From contig CAMIOS010000023.1 in assembly GCA_946222995.1 (NCBI GenBank), positions 1 through 36,226 of the forward strand: a DNA stretch of 36,226 nucleotides, given 5' to 3'. Both the position numbers and the translations under genes were made by a program. The DNA is from an uncultured Enhydrobacter sp. (GTDB lineage: Bacteria; Pseudomonadota; Gammaproteobacteria; Pseudomonadales; Moraxellaceae). The notes beneath the pieces are model-generated. The model saw only the letters and a list, made by a program, of their open reading frames with translations. It ran no database searches and was not told where the DNA came from. Of this stretch, positions 23,614-30,852 are shown piece after piece (positions within the stretch are counted from its first letter, which is position 1; the number at the start of each line of letters is the position of its first letter).

Positions 23614-23630
23614 GGTGCGTTTTACGCACC
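23614..23630. repeat. REP-like hairpin between the membrane-protein gene and fkpB
   Basis: GGTGCGT (23614-23620) and ACGCACC (23624-23630) form a 7-bp stem with a 3-base loop, preceded by GTAG. This short GC-rich palindrome in AT-rich DNA looks like an interspersed repeat of the type often seen between bacterial genes. Only one copy is in the window, so repetition is not shown here. Confidence 0.4.
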
Positions 23631-23663
23631 ATTTAAAAATATCGTTTGCTAAAGCTTGTTCTA

Positions 23664-24176
23664 TTACTTGTTATCTATAACGCTAACTGTCCGCAAAATC
23701 TGATTTTGATACGCTCCTTGTTTTTTAGAGCCATCTTGAATATCAAAACAAGCCCATTTCTCAATAGGAATTTTTTGAAAATTATCGGGTAAAGGCAAAA
23801 AATAGTCCTTTTTACCATCAATTTTTAACGTCATGGCATAGCGAATCTCATGTGAACCCGTCCGCCCAGAACCGACAGTTTCTCGAACCAAAATTTGCTT
23901 ATCCGTTTTTGGATAATAACCCATGACTTGACCGCATTTTTGCACAATACTTACTTTTAAGGCTTGCTGTTTTTGGTGCATATTGTTGGCAAACGATAAC
24001 AACGCACCCGCCAAAAACATCATCAGAAAAGAGCAAAGAGATAATGCCGTTTTCATATTCCATCTAAGGTTGCCCTGTTTATCGCTAGATATTACCAAAC
24101 CGTATAGACCATACACTATAAAGATAATACTACCGCCAAATAAAATATAACTAAACAGTTTTAATGCAATCCACAT
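23664..24176 (-). CDS. Hypothetical protein with two membrane helices
   Basis: A 170-residue protein. Two hydrophobic helices (about 5-28, IALKLFSYILFGGSIIFIVYG, and 44-64, ALSLCSFLMMFLAGALLSFA) are followed by a C-terminal domain of about 100 residues with several predicted strands (QVMGYYPKTDKQILVRETVG; YAMTLKIDGKKDYFLPLP) that would face the periplasm or cytoplasm. I do not recognise a family. It sits between lspA and fkpB, which are adjacent in many gammaproteobacteria, so it is an insertion in this block. It starts 33 bases after lspA ends and is probably co-transcribed. Confidence 0.68.
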   Translation of the reverse strand: MWIALKLFSYILFGGSIIFIVYGLYGLVISSDKQGNLRWNMKTALSLCSFLMMFLAGALLSFANNMHQKQQALKVSIVQKCGQVMGYYPKTDKQILVRETVGSGRTGSHEIRYAMTLKIDGKKDYFLPLPDNFQKIPIEKWACFDIQDGSKKQGAYQNQILRTVSVIDNK

Positions 24177-24209
24177 TTGAAAACCTAAAATGGCTAAATT
24201 ATTGATAAT

Positions 24210-24746
24210 TTAATGGGATAGTTTTGTTCGCTTTGGCTCAAGAAAAAACGAATCAATCAAAATCAATGCCACGCCGATATTAATCGCCATATCCGCCACA
24301 TTAAAAATCGGAAAATGCCATATATCGCCGTTATGCACGTGCAAAAAGTCAATTACATACCCCAGTCGCAAGCGGTCAATCAGATTGCCTAATGCCCCCG
24401 CCATGACCAAGGCAAGCCCTGCCGATAGTACGGTAGCCACTTTTGGCACTTTTCGCAGGTAATACATAATGCCAAGCGATACTGCCAACGCCAGCGTTGA
24501 GAAAAACCACTTTTGCCAGCCACCTTTATCCGCCAAAAAGCTAAATGCCGCACCGTGATTGTGGGCGAGGGTAAAGCTAAAAAATGGCTTAACAATTGGC
24601 AGGCTTTGATACAACTGAAAATGGTTTTCAAAATACAGCTTAGTTACTTGGTCAAGGATAATTGCCAGTATCGCCAAGCCGTACCAAAGCATGGCTTGAT
24701 TGCCATTAGGGATCAAAGGCTGCTGAGAATGATTAGGCAAAGTCAC
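24210..24746 (-). CDS. lspA: Lipoprotein signal peptidase LspA
   Basis: A 178-residue inner-membrane aspartic protease that removes the signal peptide of diacylglyceryl-modified prolipoproteins. Four membrane helices are visible (about 19-36, 80-97, 103-122, 150-168). The catalytic aspartates are D133 in GYVIDFLHV and D152 in FNVADMAIN, with the conserved NHGAAFSFL (63-71) and GNLIDRL motifs. The start at 24746 lies inside the ileS end (14-base overlap), which indicates translational coupling, as in many bacteria. Length is slightly above the usual 165 or so, with a longer N-terminus. Confidence 0.96.
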   Translation of the reverse strand: MTLPNHSQQPLIPNGNQAMLWYGLAILAIILDQVTKLYFENHFQLYQSLPIVKPFFSFTLAHNHGAAFSFLADKGGWQKWFFSTLALAVSLGIMYYLRKVPKVATVLSAGLALVMAGALGNLIDRLRLGYVIDFLHVHNGDIWHFPIFNVADMAINIGVALILIDSFFLEPKRTKLSH

Positions 24747-27700
24747 GCACTTCCCCTTGACCGTCTGGCAAGTTGGTCACACAGCGTGCACAAATCTCAG
24801 GATGGGCAGGATTTACGCCCACATCGGTGGTGATATGCCAGCAACGCACGCATTTTTCACCGCTGGCAGCTTGCACATTAACCGCTAATTTGCCTTCATC
24901 ATCGACAAAGGTCACATCGCTTGGCTTGTCGGCAAATGGGGCAAGATTGGCTTGACTGGTAATAAACACAAAGCGTAATTCGTCGTTGAGTTTTGCCAAG
25001 GCTTTATAGGCAGTTTCTTGAGCAAAGACCGTCACACTTGCCGATAAACTGGCGTTAATCAGCTTTTGGCTACGGGCAGTTTCAATGGCTTTATTGACCG
25101 CTTCTTTGACCGCCAAAATCGCTTCCCAATCCTGCTCGCTAATGTCATTCATAGTAAGCGTTGGAAATTCGTACCATTCTTGAGTAAAGATATAGTCATT
25201 TTCTTGTGTCAAATTATGGCGGTTTAGCACCTTCCACGCCTCTTGAGCGGTAAACGACAAAATCGGAGCAATCCAACGCAATAACGCTTGGGCAATGTGA
25301 TAAATCGCCGTTTGTGCCGAACGTCTAGGCTGACCGTCGGTTTTGGTGGTGTACTGTCGGTCTTTGATGATATCAAGGTAAAACCCGCCCAAATCTTGCG
25401 CGCAAAAACCGACAATCGCTTGACACACTTGGTGAAAATCCATATTCGTGTAAGCGGTGCGGATTTCGGCTTGCACTTGTTCGGCACGTTTTAGAATGTA
25501 TTTGTCAAGGCTAATGAGTTGGGCAGTCGCCACGCTGTCGGTGCTTGGGTTAAAGTCATCGGTATTGGCAAGTAAAAAGCGAATCGTGTTACGGATACGG
25601 CGGTACATATCGGTGGTACGAGCAAAGCCTTCTTTTGACACGGTCATCTCATAGCGGTAATCGCTTGAGCCGACCCATAGACGCAGGATGTCCACGCCCA
25701 ATTTGTTGGCAATATCTTCTGGCTCAAAACCTTTGGTGTTGCCTTTAGATTTTGACAATTTATAGCCTTTGGCATCAACGGTAAAGCCGTGGGTTAAAAC
25801 TTGCTTAAACGGTGGACGACCATAAATCGCCTCACTCACCAACAGCGACGACTGAAACCAACCTCGATGTTGGTCAGAGCCTTCAAGGTACAAGTCGGCA
25901 GGGTTGGTGAGTTCGTCACGATTGGCAAGTACCGCAAAGTTGGTCGCTCCCGAATCAAACCACACATCAAGGGTATCGGTGGATTTTTGGTAAGTGTCAG
26001 CATCCGCACCGATAAAGTCTGCGGCAGGCGTGTCAAACCACGCTTCGATACCGCCTTGTTCGATAACTTGGGCGACTTTTTCCATCAAGTTTTCGGTGTT
26101 TGGGTGCAATTCACCAGAGTCTTTATGGATAAAAAACGCAATTGGCACGCCCCACGTGCGTTGGCGCGAGATACACCAGTCAGGGCGACCGTGCATCATG
26201 GCTTCGATACGGTTTTGCCCCCAAGACGGTGTCCACGTGACATTTGGAATGTCTTTTAACGCCTGTTCCCGCAAGCCCCCTGTTTTTGAGTTAGGCGCTT
26301 CCATACTAATAAACCATTGTGGGGTCGAACGGAAAATAATCGGCGTTTTGTGTCGCCAGCAATGCGGATAGCTGTGGGTAATCACGTCATTTTTTAGCAA
26401 ATGTCCGCTTGCTTTTAGCGTGTCGATGATTTGCGGTTGGGCTTTATAAATATGCTCACCGACAAACACTTTGGCTTCGGGCAGATACACGCCATTGCCA
26501 GCAACAGGATTTTCGGTGGGTAAGTTAAATTTTAACCCGACATTGTAGTCATCGACCCCGTGAGCAGGGGCAGTATGCACCAAGCCTGTACCGCTATCAG
26601 CGGTGACATGCTCGCCTGTGATAATCGGCACATGACGCTCAGCAATCAGCGGATGTTGGGCTTTTAAAGTGGTCAAATCGTCGCCTTTGACGGTCGCTAA
26701 AATGCTGTAGTCTTTGGCGTTAAACACGTTCATCAAGTGCGGAATCAGGTTGTAGGCTAAAATTAAATGCACCACATTGTTTTGACTGTCTTGTTCTGCA
26801 AGGGCTTTTTTAGCAGGATTGGTTAAACGATAATAAAAATGCTCACTACCGCCAAAGTCTGCGGTTTTTTCGCAAACTGCTCCCAATTTTTCCAACGCTT
26901 TTGCCGAACGCACATTGCTGGTCGCTACATGAAACCGCACCGAATCCCGTTGGGTAAAGGCATAGCCTAACAGGGCTTGTTTGATTTCAGCATTTGCCCC
27001 TGTTCCCCAGTACGCAGGCGTGATAAAGGTGTAATCCATCGCCACACTGTTATCATGGCTATCATCCGAATGAAAACGGGTCGTGCCAATGATTTCATGG
27101 GTTTTTTTATCAATAATGGCAAAGGCTTTTTGCTCAACGGCTTGTTTAAAATATGGCTCAAATACTTCGGGTAAATGGCGTTTGGCAGGCATGAGTTCCC
27201 AAATTTGTGGGTCAGATGCCGCTTGCTGTAGGGCGGGTTTATCGGCTTTGGTCAAAGGACGTAAAATAAAGTTGGCGGTGGTCAGCTCTTTTGGCAAATT
27301 AAAGGCAGGGCGGGGCAAGGTGGCTTTCACCACGCTGTATTCTAATTTAGAGCTAACGGTAATCGCTTGGTTAGCGGGCAATGTCCACGGCGTGGTTGTC
27401 CAAATCACCGCTTGCAATTTGCCATCGACATTTTTGGTCGCATCCAATGCCTCACGATTGACCACATCAAAGCCGACATAAATCGCATCGGATTTTTTGT
27501 CTTCATATTCGACTTCGGCTTCGGCAAGGGCAGAGCCACAGTCAAGGCACCAGTTTACGGGTTTCATGCCTCGGGTGATATGCCCGTTGGCGTAAATGCG
27601 TGCCAACGCCCGCACCGTGTCGGCTTCTTGCTTTGGGTTCATGGTCAAATATGGGTTATCCCAGTCACCGACCACGCCAAGGCGTTTAAAATCCGCCATT

Positions 27701-28152
27701 TGCAGGGCGATTTGGCTTTTGGCATAGTCACGACACGCCCCACGAAATTCGGTGGCGGTCAGCGGTTCACCGTTGTTATTTTTATTGGGTTGTCCGACTT
27801 TACCAATCAGCCCTTCGACTTTTTGCTCAATCGGCAAGCCGTGACAGTCCCAACCAGGCACATATGGCGCATCAAAGCCGTCAAGGGTTTTGTATTTGAC
27901 AATCATGTCTTTTAACACTTTATTGACGACGTGCCCTAGGTGAATTTGCCCGTTGGCGTAGGGCGGGCCATCGTGCAAGATGTATTTTTCTCGTCCTTGG
28001 CGGGCATTGCGGATTTTTTGATACAGTTGGTCGTTTTCCCATTCATTAAGCCAAGCTGGCTCACGTTTGGCAAGGTCGCCCCGCATGGGAAATGGCGTGT
28101 CGGCAAGGTTTAAGGTGTCTTTATAGTCGATTGAGGAGGTGCTGTCGGTCAT
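24733..28152 (-). CDS. ileS: Isoleucyl-tRNA synthetase with a GNAT domain inserted in the editing domain
   Basis: A class I synthetase that charges tRNA-Ile. It would be 1139 residues; bacterial enzymes are usually about 920-950. Counted from the ATG at 28152 (GAGAA upstream; the frame opens at a TTG six codons earlier), HLGH lies near 71-74, the editing motif WTTTPWTLPAN near 251-261, the second editing motif GTGLVHTAPAHGVDDY near 521-536, and KLSKS near 798-802. The C-terminal zinc site is CVRCWH with CARC. Between the two editing motifs, residues about 276-459 are extra: FILRPLTKADKPAL, IIGTTRFHSDD, FITPAYWGTGANAEIKQALL and RSAKALEKLGAV form a complete GNAT acetyltransferase domain of the RimJ/RimL type. 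All synthetase motifs are intact, so it should still charge tRNA. It is coupled to lspA downstream. Confidence 0.95.
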   Translation of the reverse strand: MTDSTSSIDYKDTLNLADTPFPMRGDLAKREPAWLNEWENDQLYQKIRNARQGREKYILHDGPPYANGQIHLGHVVNKVLKDMIVKYKTLDGFDAPYVPGWDCHGLPIEQKVEGLIGKVGQPNKNNNGEPLTATEFRGACRDYAKSQIALQMADFKRLGVVGDWDNPYLTMNPKQEADTVRALARIYANGHITRGMKPVNWCLDCGSALAEAEVEYEDKKSDAIYVGFDVVNREALDATKNVDGKLQAVIWTTTPWTLPANQAITVSSKLEYSVVKATLPRPAFNLPKELTTANFILRPLTKADKPALQQAASDPQIWELMPAKRHLPEVFEPYFKQAVEQKAFAIIDKKTHEIIGTTRFHSDDSHDNSVAMDYTFITPAYWGTGANAEIKQALLGYAFTQRDSVRFHVATSNVRSAKALEKLGAVCEKTADFGGSEHFYYRLTNPAKKALAEQDSQNNVVHLILAYNLIPHLMNVFNAKDYSILATVKGDDLTTLKAQHPLIAERHVPIITGEHVTADSGTGLVHTAPAHGVDDYNVGLKFNLPTENPVAGNGVYLPEAKVFVGEHIYKAQPQIIDTLKASGHLLKNDVITHSYPHCWRHKTPIIFRSTPQWFISMEAPNSKTGGLREQALKDIPNVTWTPSWGQNRIEAMMHGRPDWCISRQRTWGVPIAFFIHKDSGELHPNTENLMEKVAQVIEQGGIEAWFDTPAADFIGADADTYQKSTDTLDVWFDSGATNFAVLANRDELTNPADLYLEGSDQHRGWFQSSLLVSEAIYGRPPFKQVLTHGFTVDAKGYKLSKSKGNTKGFEPEDIANKLGVDILRLWVGSSDYRYEMTVSKEGFARTTDMYRRIRNTIRFLLANTDDFNPSTDSVATAQLISLDKYILKRAEQVQAEIRTAYTNMDFHQVCQAIVGFCAQDLGGFYLDIIKDRQYTTKTDGQPRRSAQTAIYHIAQALLRWIAPILSFTAQEAWKVLNRHNLTQENDYIFTQEWYEFPTLTMNDISEQDWEAILAVKEAVNKAIETARSQKLINASLSASVTVFAQETAYKALAKLNDELRFVFITSQANLAPFADKPSDVTFVDDEGKLAVNVQAASGEKCVRCWHITTDVGVNPAHPEICARCVTNLPDGQGEVRDFA

Positions 28153-28265
28153 AGGTTCTCGGTCTTTCAAATGATATAAAGGTAAAAAATGGATAACAGG
28201 GTATTATAGGGGAAAATGGGGGGATTGACAAAGTGAGCGAGGATTTATTTTTTATTGACTAAAAA

Positions 28266-28294
28266 TTGACGATTTGTATTCGATAGAATACAAT
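28266..28294 (+). promoter_or_regulatory. Promoter of the toxin-antitoxin pair
   Basis: TTGACG (28266-28271) and TACAAT (28289-28294) are spaced by 17 bases, one base off consensus each. Transcription would begin about 13 bases before the toxin ATG. The palindrome at 28276-28291 overlaps the spacer and the -10. Confidence 0.7.
28276..28291. promoter_or_regulatory. Operator-like palindrome in the toxin-antitoxin promoter
   Basis: GTATTC (28276-28281) and GAATAC (28286-28291) are perfect inverted arms with a 4-base spacer, lying between the -35 and -10 boxes and touching the -10. This is the expected position for autorepression by the HTH antitoxin. Confidence 0.65.
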
Positions 28295-28313
28295 AACTAA
28301 AAAAGGAAACGTT

Positions 28314-28637
28314 ATGTTTACGGTTTTATTGTTACCAGAATTTGAAGAATGGCTTGATGATATCAAAGATAATGTTACACGTATTCGTTTAAATAAACGC
28401 CTTGATAAAGCCAGTCGTGGTTTGCTTGGTGATGTTAAGCCTGTGGGTGAGGGTGTTTTTGAAATGCGGGAGTTTTTTGGGGCAGGCTATCGAATGTATT
28501 ATATTCAACAGGGCGATGTGGTAATTGTTATGTTGGGCGGTGGGGATAAATCCACACAACAAGCGGATATTGCTAAAGCAATTAAATTAGCGAAAAAATT
28601 TCAAACAGAAGATGATAAGGAAAATGACAATGACTAA
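28314..28637 (+). CDS. RelE/HigB-family (Gp49-like) toxin
   Basis: A 107-residue basic-cored protein of the phage Gp49/HigB-like branch of the RelE superfamily; members cleave mRNA on the ribosome. Typical parts are PEFEEWLDDIKDNVTRIRLNKRL, then GLLGDVKPVGEGVFEMREFFGAGYRMYY and VIVMLGGGDKSTQQADIAKA. The Arg residues of the MREFFGAGYR block are the usual catalytic or RNA-binding ones. AAGGAAAC precedes the ATG. Toxin first and antitoxin second is the higBA order. The pair lies between ribF and ileS, which are commonly neighbours, so it looks inserted. Sure of family; activity is inferred. Confidence 0.88.
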   Translation: MFTVLLLPEFEEWLDDIKDNVTRIRLNKRLDKASRGLLGDVKPVGEGVFEMREFFGAGYRMYYIQQGDVVIVMLGGGDKSTQQADIAKAIKLAKKFQTEDDKENDND

Positions 28638-28932
28638 GAAAAATTTAAGCCAATTAAAGGTTTTTGATATGGCGGAAACATTGAAAACTGAACAAGATAT
28701 GCAAATTTATCTAAAAATGGTGATGGAAGAAAACGACCCAGCCGAACTTGCTTATGCGTTAGGCGTGATTGCTAAGGCTCGGGGTATGACCCAAATTGCC
28801 AAAGATGCAGGGATTGGGCGTGAGAGTTTGTATAAGGCGTTACGCCCCAATGCCAATCCCCGTTATGAAACCATTAGCCGTGTGTTAAATGCGTTGGGGA
28901 TGAAATTGGTTGCTGTGCCGATAGATGCGTGA
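28630..28932 (+). CDS. HigA-like HTH antitoxin
   Basis: A 100-residue protein with the pattern of the antitoxins paired with Gp49-like toxins: VFDMAETLKTEQDMQIYLKM (flexible toxin-binding part), NDPAELAYALGVIAKARGM, then the HTH at about 54-72 (TQIAKDAGIGRESLYKALR) and NPRYETISRVLNALGMKL. It should neutralise the toxin and repress the promoter through the palindrome at 28276-28291. I start at the ATG at 28630, with AAGGA eight bases upstream; two earlier ATGs (28612, 28624) are poorly placed. It overlaps the toxin by 8 bases. Confidence 0.88.
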   Translation: MTKKNLSQLKVFDMAETLKTEQDMQIYLKMVMEENDPAELAYALGVIAKARGMTQIAKDAGIGRESLYKALRPNANPRYETISRVLNALGMKLVAVPIDA

Positions 28933-28933
28933 A

Positions 28934-29179
28934 TTAAGGTGGATTGTGGGTTGTTGGCTTAATATGAATCATTTTTTGGCAATATGATGAAATTTTGCCA
29001 TTCCACCCGCATTTTTGACAAAACCTATTGATAAATTGGTGGTCACAATTTGCATAACCATATAGTAAATGACTGCAATTGGGACATAAATTTGGCATAG
29101 GTGATACATCTACGACAAATGGGCTTTCGCATTCATCACAAATATTAGTTCGTTGATTTGGTAAAATATTATTAATCAT
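28934..29179 (-). CDS. Small zinc-ribbon protein
   Basis: An 81-residue protein with eight cysteines arranged as Cys-x2-Cys pairs: ICDECESPF (near 13-20), LCPNCSHLL (near 31-39) and FCQKCGWNG (near 53-61), plus Cys-Asp-His at 44-46. Two zinc sites are likely. I do not recognise the family; it could bind nucleic acid or a protein. Its ATG overlaps the end of ribF by 8 bases, so it is probably translated with ribF. It ends two bases from the antitoxin's stop, on the opposite strand. Confidence 0.6.
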   Translation of the reverse strand: MINNILPNQRTNICDECESPFVVDVSPMPNLCPNCSHLLYGYANCDHQFINRFCQKCGWNGKISSYCQKMIHIKPTTHNPP

Positions 29180-30164
29180 TTGAATGAGTTTGCCACCAGT
29201 CTAATAAATCAATGACATCTTGCTTAATGCCTTTTTTTAACGCCTCAAGCCCGTCATAATCCCGTTCCCCATGTAAAAAATGCAAAAACGTCACCGTAAG
29301 TTCCCGACCATACAAATCGCCCGCAAATTGCGGAAAATTTACCTCAAGTCGCCACTCAACCCCATTCACCGCAGGACGAGTGCCGACATTACACGCCCCA
29401 AACAAACTGCCTTCGCTTAAACCTTGAATACCTGTTTTTCCATCTTTACCCAAACTGGCTAACTCTGTACCATCTGTGGCACTCACTGACACGCCAAAAA
29501 TCCCATGCACCGCAGGCTTAATACGATTTAACGCAATATTTGCTGTCGGAAAATCCAGCGTGCGACCGATTTTATCACCATGCGCCACCACACCCGTTAT
29601 CGCATAATCTCGCCCAAGCAAATGTTTTGCCGTTGTCAAATCCCCGTTAAGCAAGCAGTCACGAATGCGAGTCGAGCTAATCCGCTCATCGTGATGCTCA
29701 TGGTCGGTAATCGTGTGTAGCACCTGCACAGGCAAGCCAAATTTTTGCAAAAAGCGACTGTCGCCCATACGGTCATGCCCAAAGCGAAAATCATCCCCCA
29801 ATACCAAACGTTTGACATTCAGCTTGACTAACATTTCAGCAAAGTCTTGGGCAGATAAATTACGAAAGTCGTTGTCAAACTTTGCGATAATTAGACTATC
29901 AATGCCGAGTTTTTCAATAAGCTCAGTTTTTTCTGCCAAATTGGTCAGACGCGGCGGGGCAGATTCGGGAGTAAAAAATTCACGGGGCTGTGGCTCAAAA
30001 ATCATCACCATACTGGCAAGTTGTCGCGAGTTAGCCACGTTTTTGACTTGCTCAAGCATGGCTTGGTGCCCTAAGTGTACGCCGTCAAAGTTGCCAATTG
30101 TCAGCACTGAATGCGGTAACGTTGCAGAATGATTAAGTAAATCGATTAAGTGATAAATTTTCAT
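29172..30164 (-). CDS. ribF: Bifunctional riboflavin kinase / FAD synthetase
   Basis: A 330-residue cytoplasmic enzyme that phosphorylates riboflavin to FMN and adenylates FMN to FAD. The N-terminal nucleotidyltransferase half has the HxGH-type motif TIGNFDGVHLGHQAML (22-37), DDFRFGHDRMGD and ISSTRIRDCL. The C-terminal kinase half has KIGRTLDFPTANIAL and the catalytic region around WRLEVNFPQFAGDLYGREL. Length fits the family. In many gammaproteobacteria ribF directly precedes ileS; here a toxin-antitoxin pair and a zinc-ribbon gene lie between. I see no FMN riboswitch upstream. Confidence 0.95.
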   Translation of the reverse strand: MKIYHLIDLLNHSATLPHSVLTIGNFDGVHLGHQAMLEQVKNVANSRQLASMVMIFEPQPREFFTPESAPPRLTNLAEKTELIEKLGIDSLIIAKFDNDFRNLSAQDFAEMLVKLNVKRLVLGDDFRFGHDRMGDSRFLQKFGLPVQVLHTITDHEHHDERISSTRIRDCLLNGDLTTAKHLLGRDYAITGVVAHGDKIGRTLDFPTANIALNRIKPAVHGIFGVSVSATDGTELASLGKDGKTGIQGLSEGSLFGACNVGTRPAVNGVEWRLEVNFPQFAGDLYGRELTVTFLHFLHGERDYDGLEALKKGIKQDVIDLLDWWQTHSND

Positions 30165-30272
30165 AAATAGATATTAGGCAGCTGCCAAAGTTTGCGTTGT
30201 GTGAAAGGGGGTTATTATAAAGTAAAAATATTGCTAACATAGCGTTTTGGCAAAATTATTACGAGAGTTACT

Positions 30273-30782
30273 ATGCACACTTTTACCACAACCCTAAAAA
30301 TTCGCCATGCACAACCGCAAGATTTACCAGAAATTATCAGTATCTATAACCAAAGTGTCATCACCAAACAAGCCACGGCGGATTTAAGCCCCGTTACCGA
30401 AGGCGATAAAGAAGATTGGTTTAACGCGCATACGGGTAATCGCCCATTGGTCGTTGCCCAGCTTAGTGATGGCGGGCTGGTGGGTTGGGCGAGTTTATCG
30501 GATTTATACGCTCGCCCTGCGTATCATATCAGTAGTGAGATTAGCGTGTATGTTGATAAAAGAGCTAAGGGGCAAGGCGTGGGAAAGGCGTTAGTGCAAT
30601 ACTTATTGGCACTCGCCCCAAGCTGTGGTATCCAAAATGTGGTGGCGCTGATTTTTGGACACAATCAACCGAGTTTGACTATGTTTGACAAATTGGGCTT
30701 TGTGCAATGGGGGAAATACCCACAAGTGTGTGATATGGATGGCTTTATCGCCGATGTGGTGATCTTGGGTAAAACAGTGTAG
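30273..30782 (+). CDS. GNAT N-acetyltransferase (phosphinothricin acetyltransferase-like)
   Basis: A 169-residue acetyl-CoA-dependent acetyltransferase. IRHAQPQDLPEIISIYNQSV, then LVGWASLSDLYARPAYHISSEISVYVD, the acetyl-CoA loop RAKGQGVGKALVQYLLAL and HNQPSLTMFDKLGFVQWG follow the PAT/Bar/YncA pattern. In this group the substrate is often phosphinothricin or methionine sulfoximine, but many members act on unknown amines or amino acids. GAGAG precedes the ATG. It is a single gene diverging from ribF and ending in a terminator. It is distinct from the GNAT domain inside IleRS, which has a RimJ/RimL-like pattern. Confidence 0.88.
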   Translation: MHTFTTTLKIRHAQPQDLPEIISIYNQSVITKQATADLSPVTEGDKEDWFNAHTGNRPLVVAQLSDGGLVGWASLSDLYARPAYHISSEISVYVDKRAKGQGVGKALVQYLLALAPSCGIQNVVALIFGHNQPSLTMFDKLGFVQWGKYPQVCDMDGFIADVVILGKTV

Positions 30783-30803
30783 CCAAATCAGTCGACCAAC
30801 TAT

Positions 30804-30833
30804 AAAAAAGGCGTAACCTAAACGCCTTTTTTT
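30804..30833. terminator. Bidirectional terminator between GNAT gene and pilU
   Basis: A-run plus GGCGT (30804-30814) pairs with ACGCC plus T-run (30822-30833) around a 7-base loop. It serves the rightward GNAT gene and the leftward pilU. Confidence 0.85.
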
Positions 30834-30852
30834 AGTCGATTCTTTAACCAAA

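Noticed and set aside
25801..27915. Rightward open frames of 120-180 codons inside ileS
   Set aside because: Antisense to a highly conserved synthetase; no recognisable domains or ribosome sites.
29172..30272. FMN riboswitch upstream of ribF
   Set aside because: The roughly 108-bp gap before ribF is too short and shows none of the conserved RFN segments.
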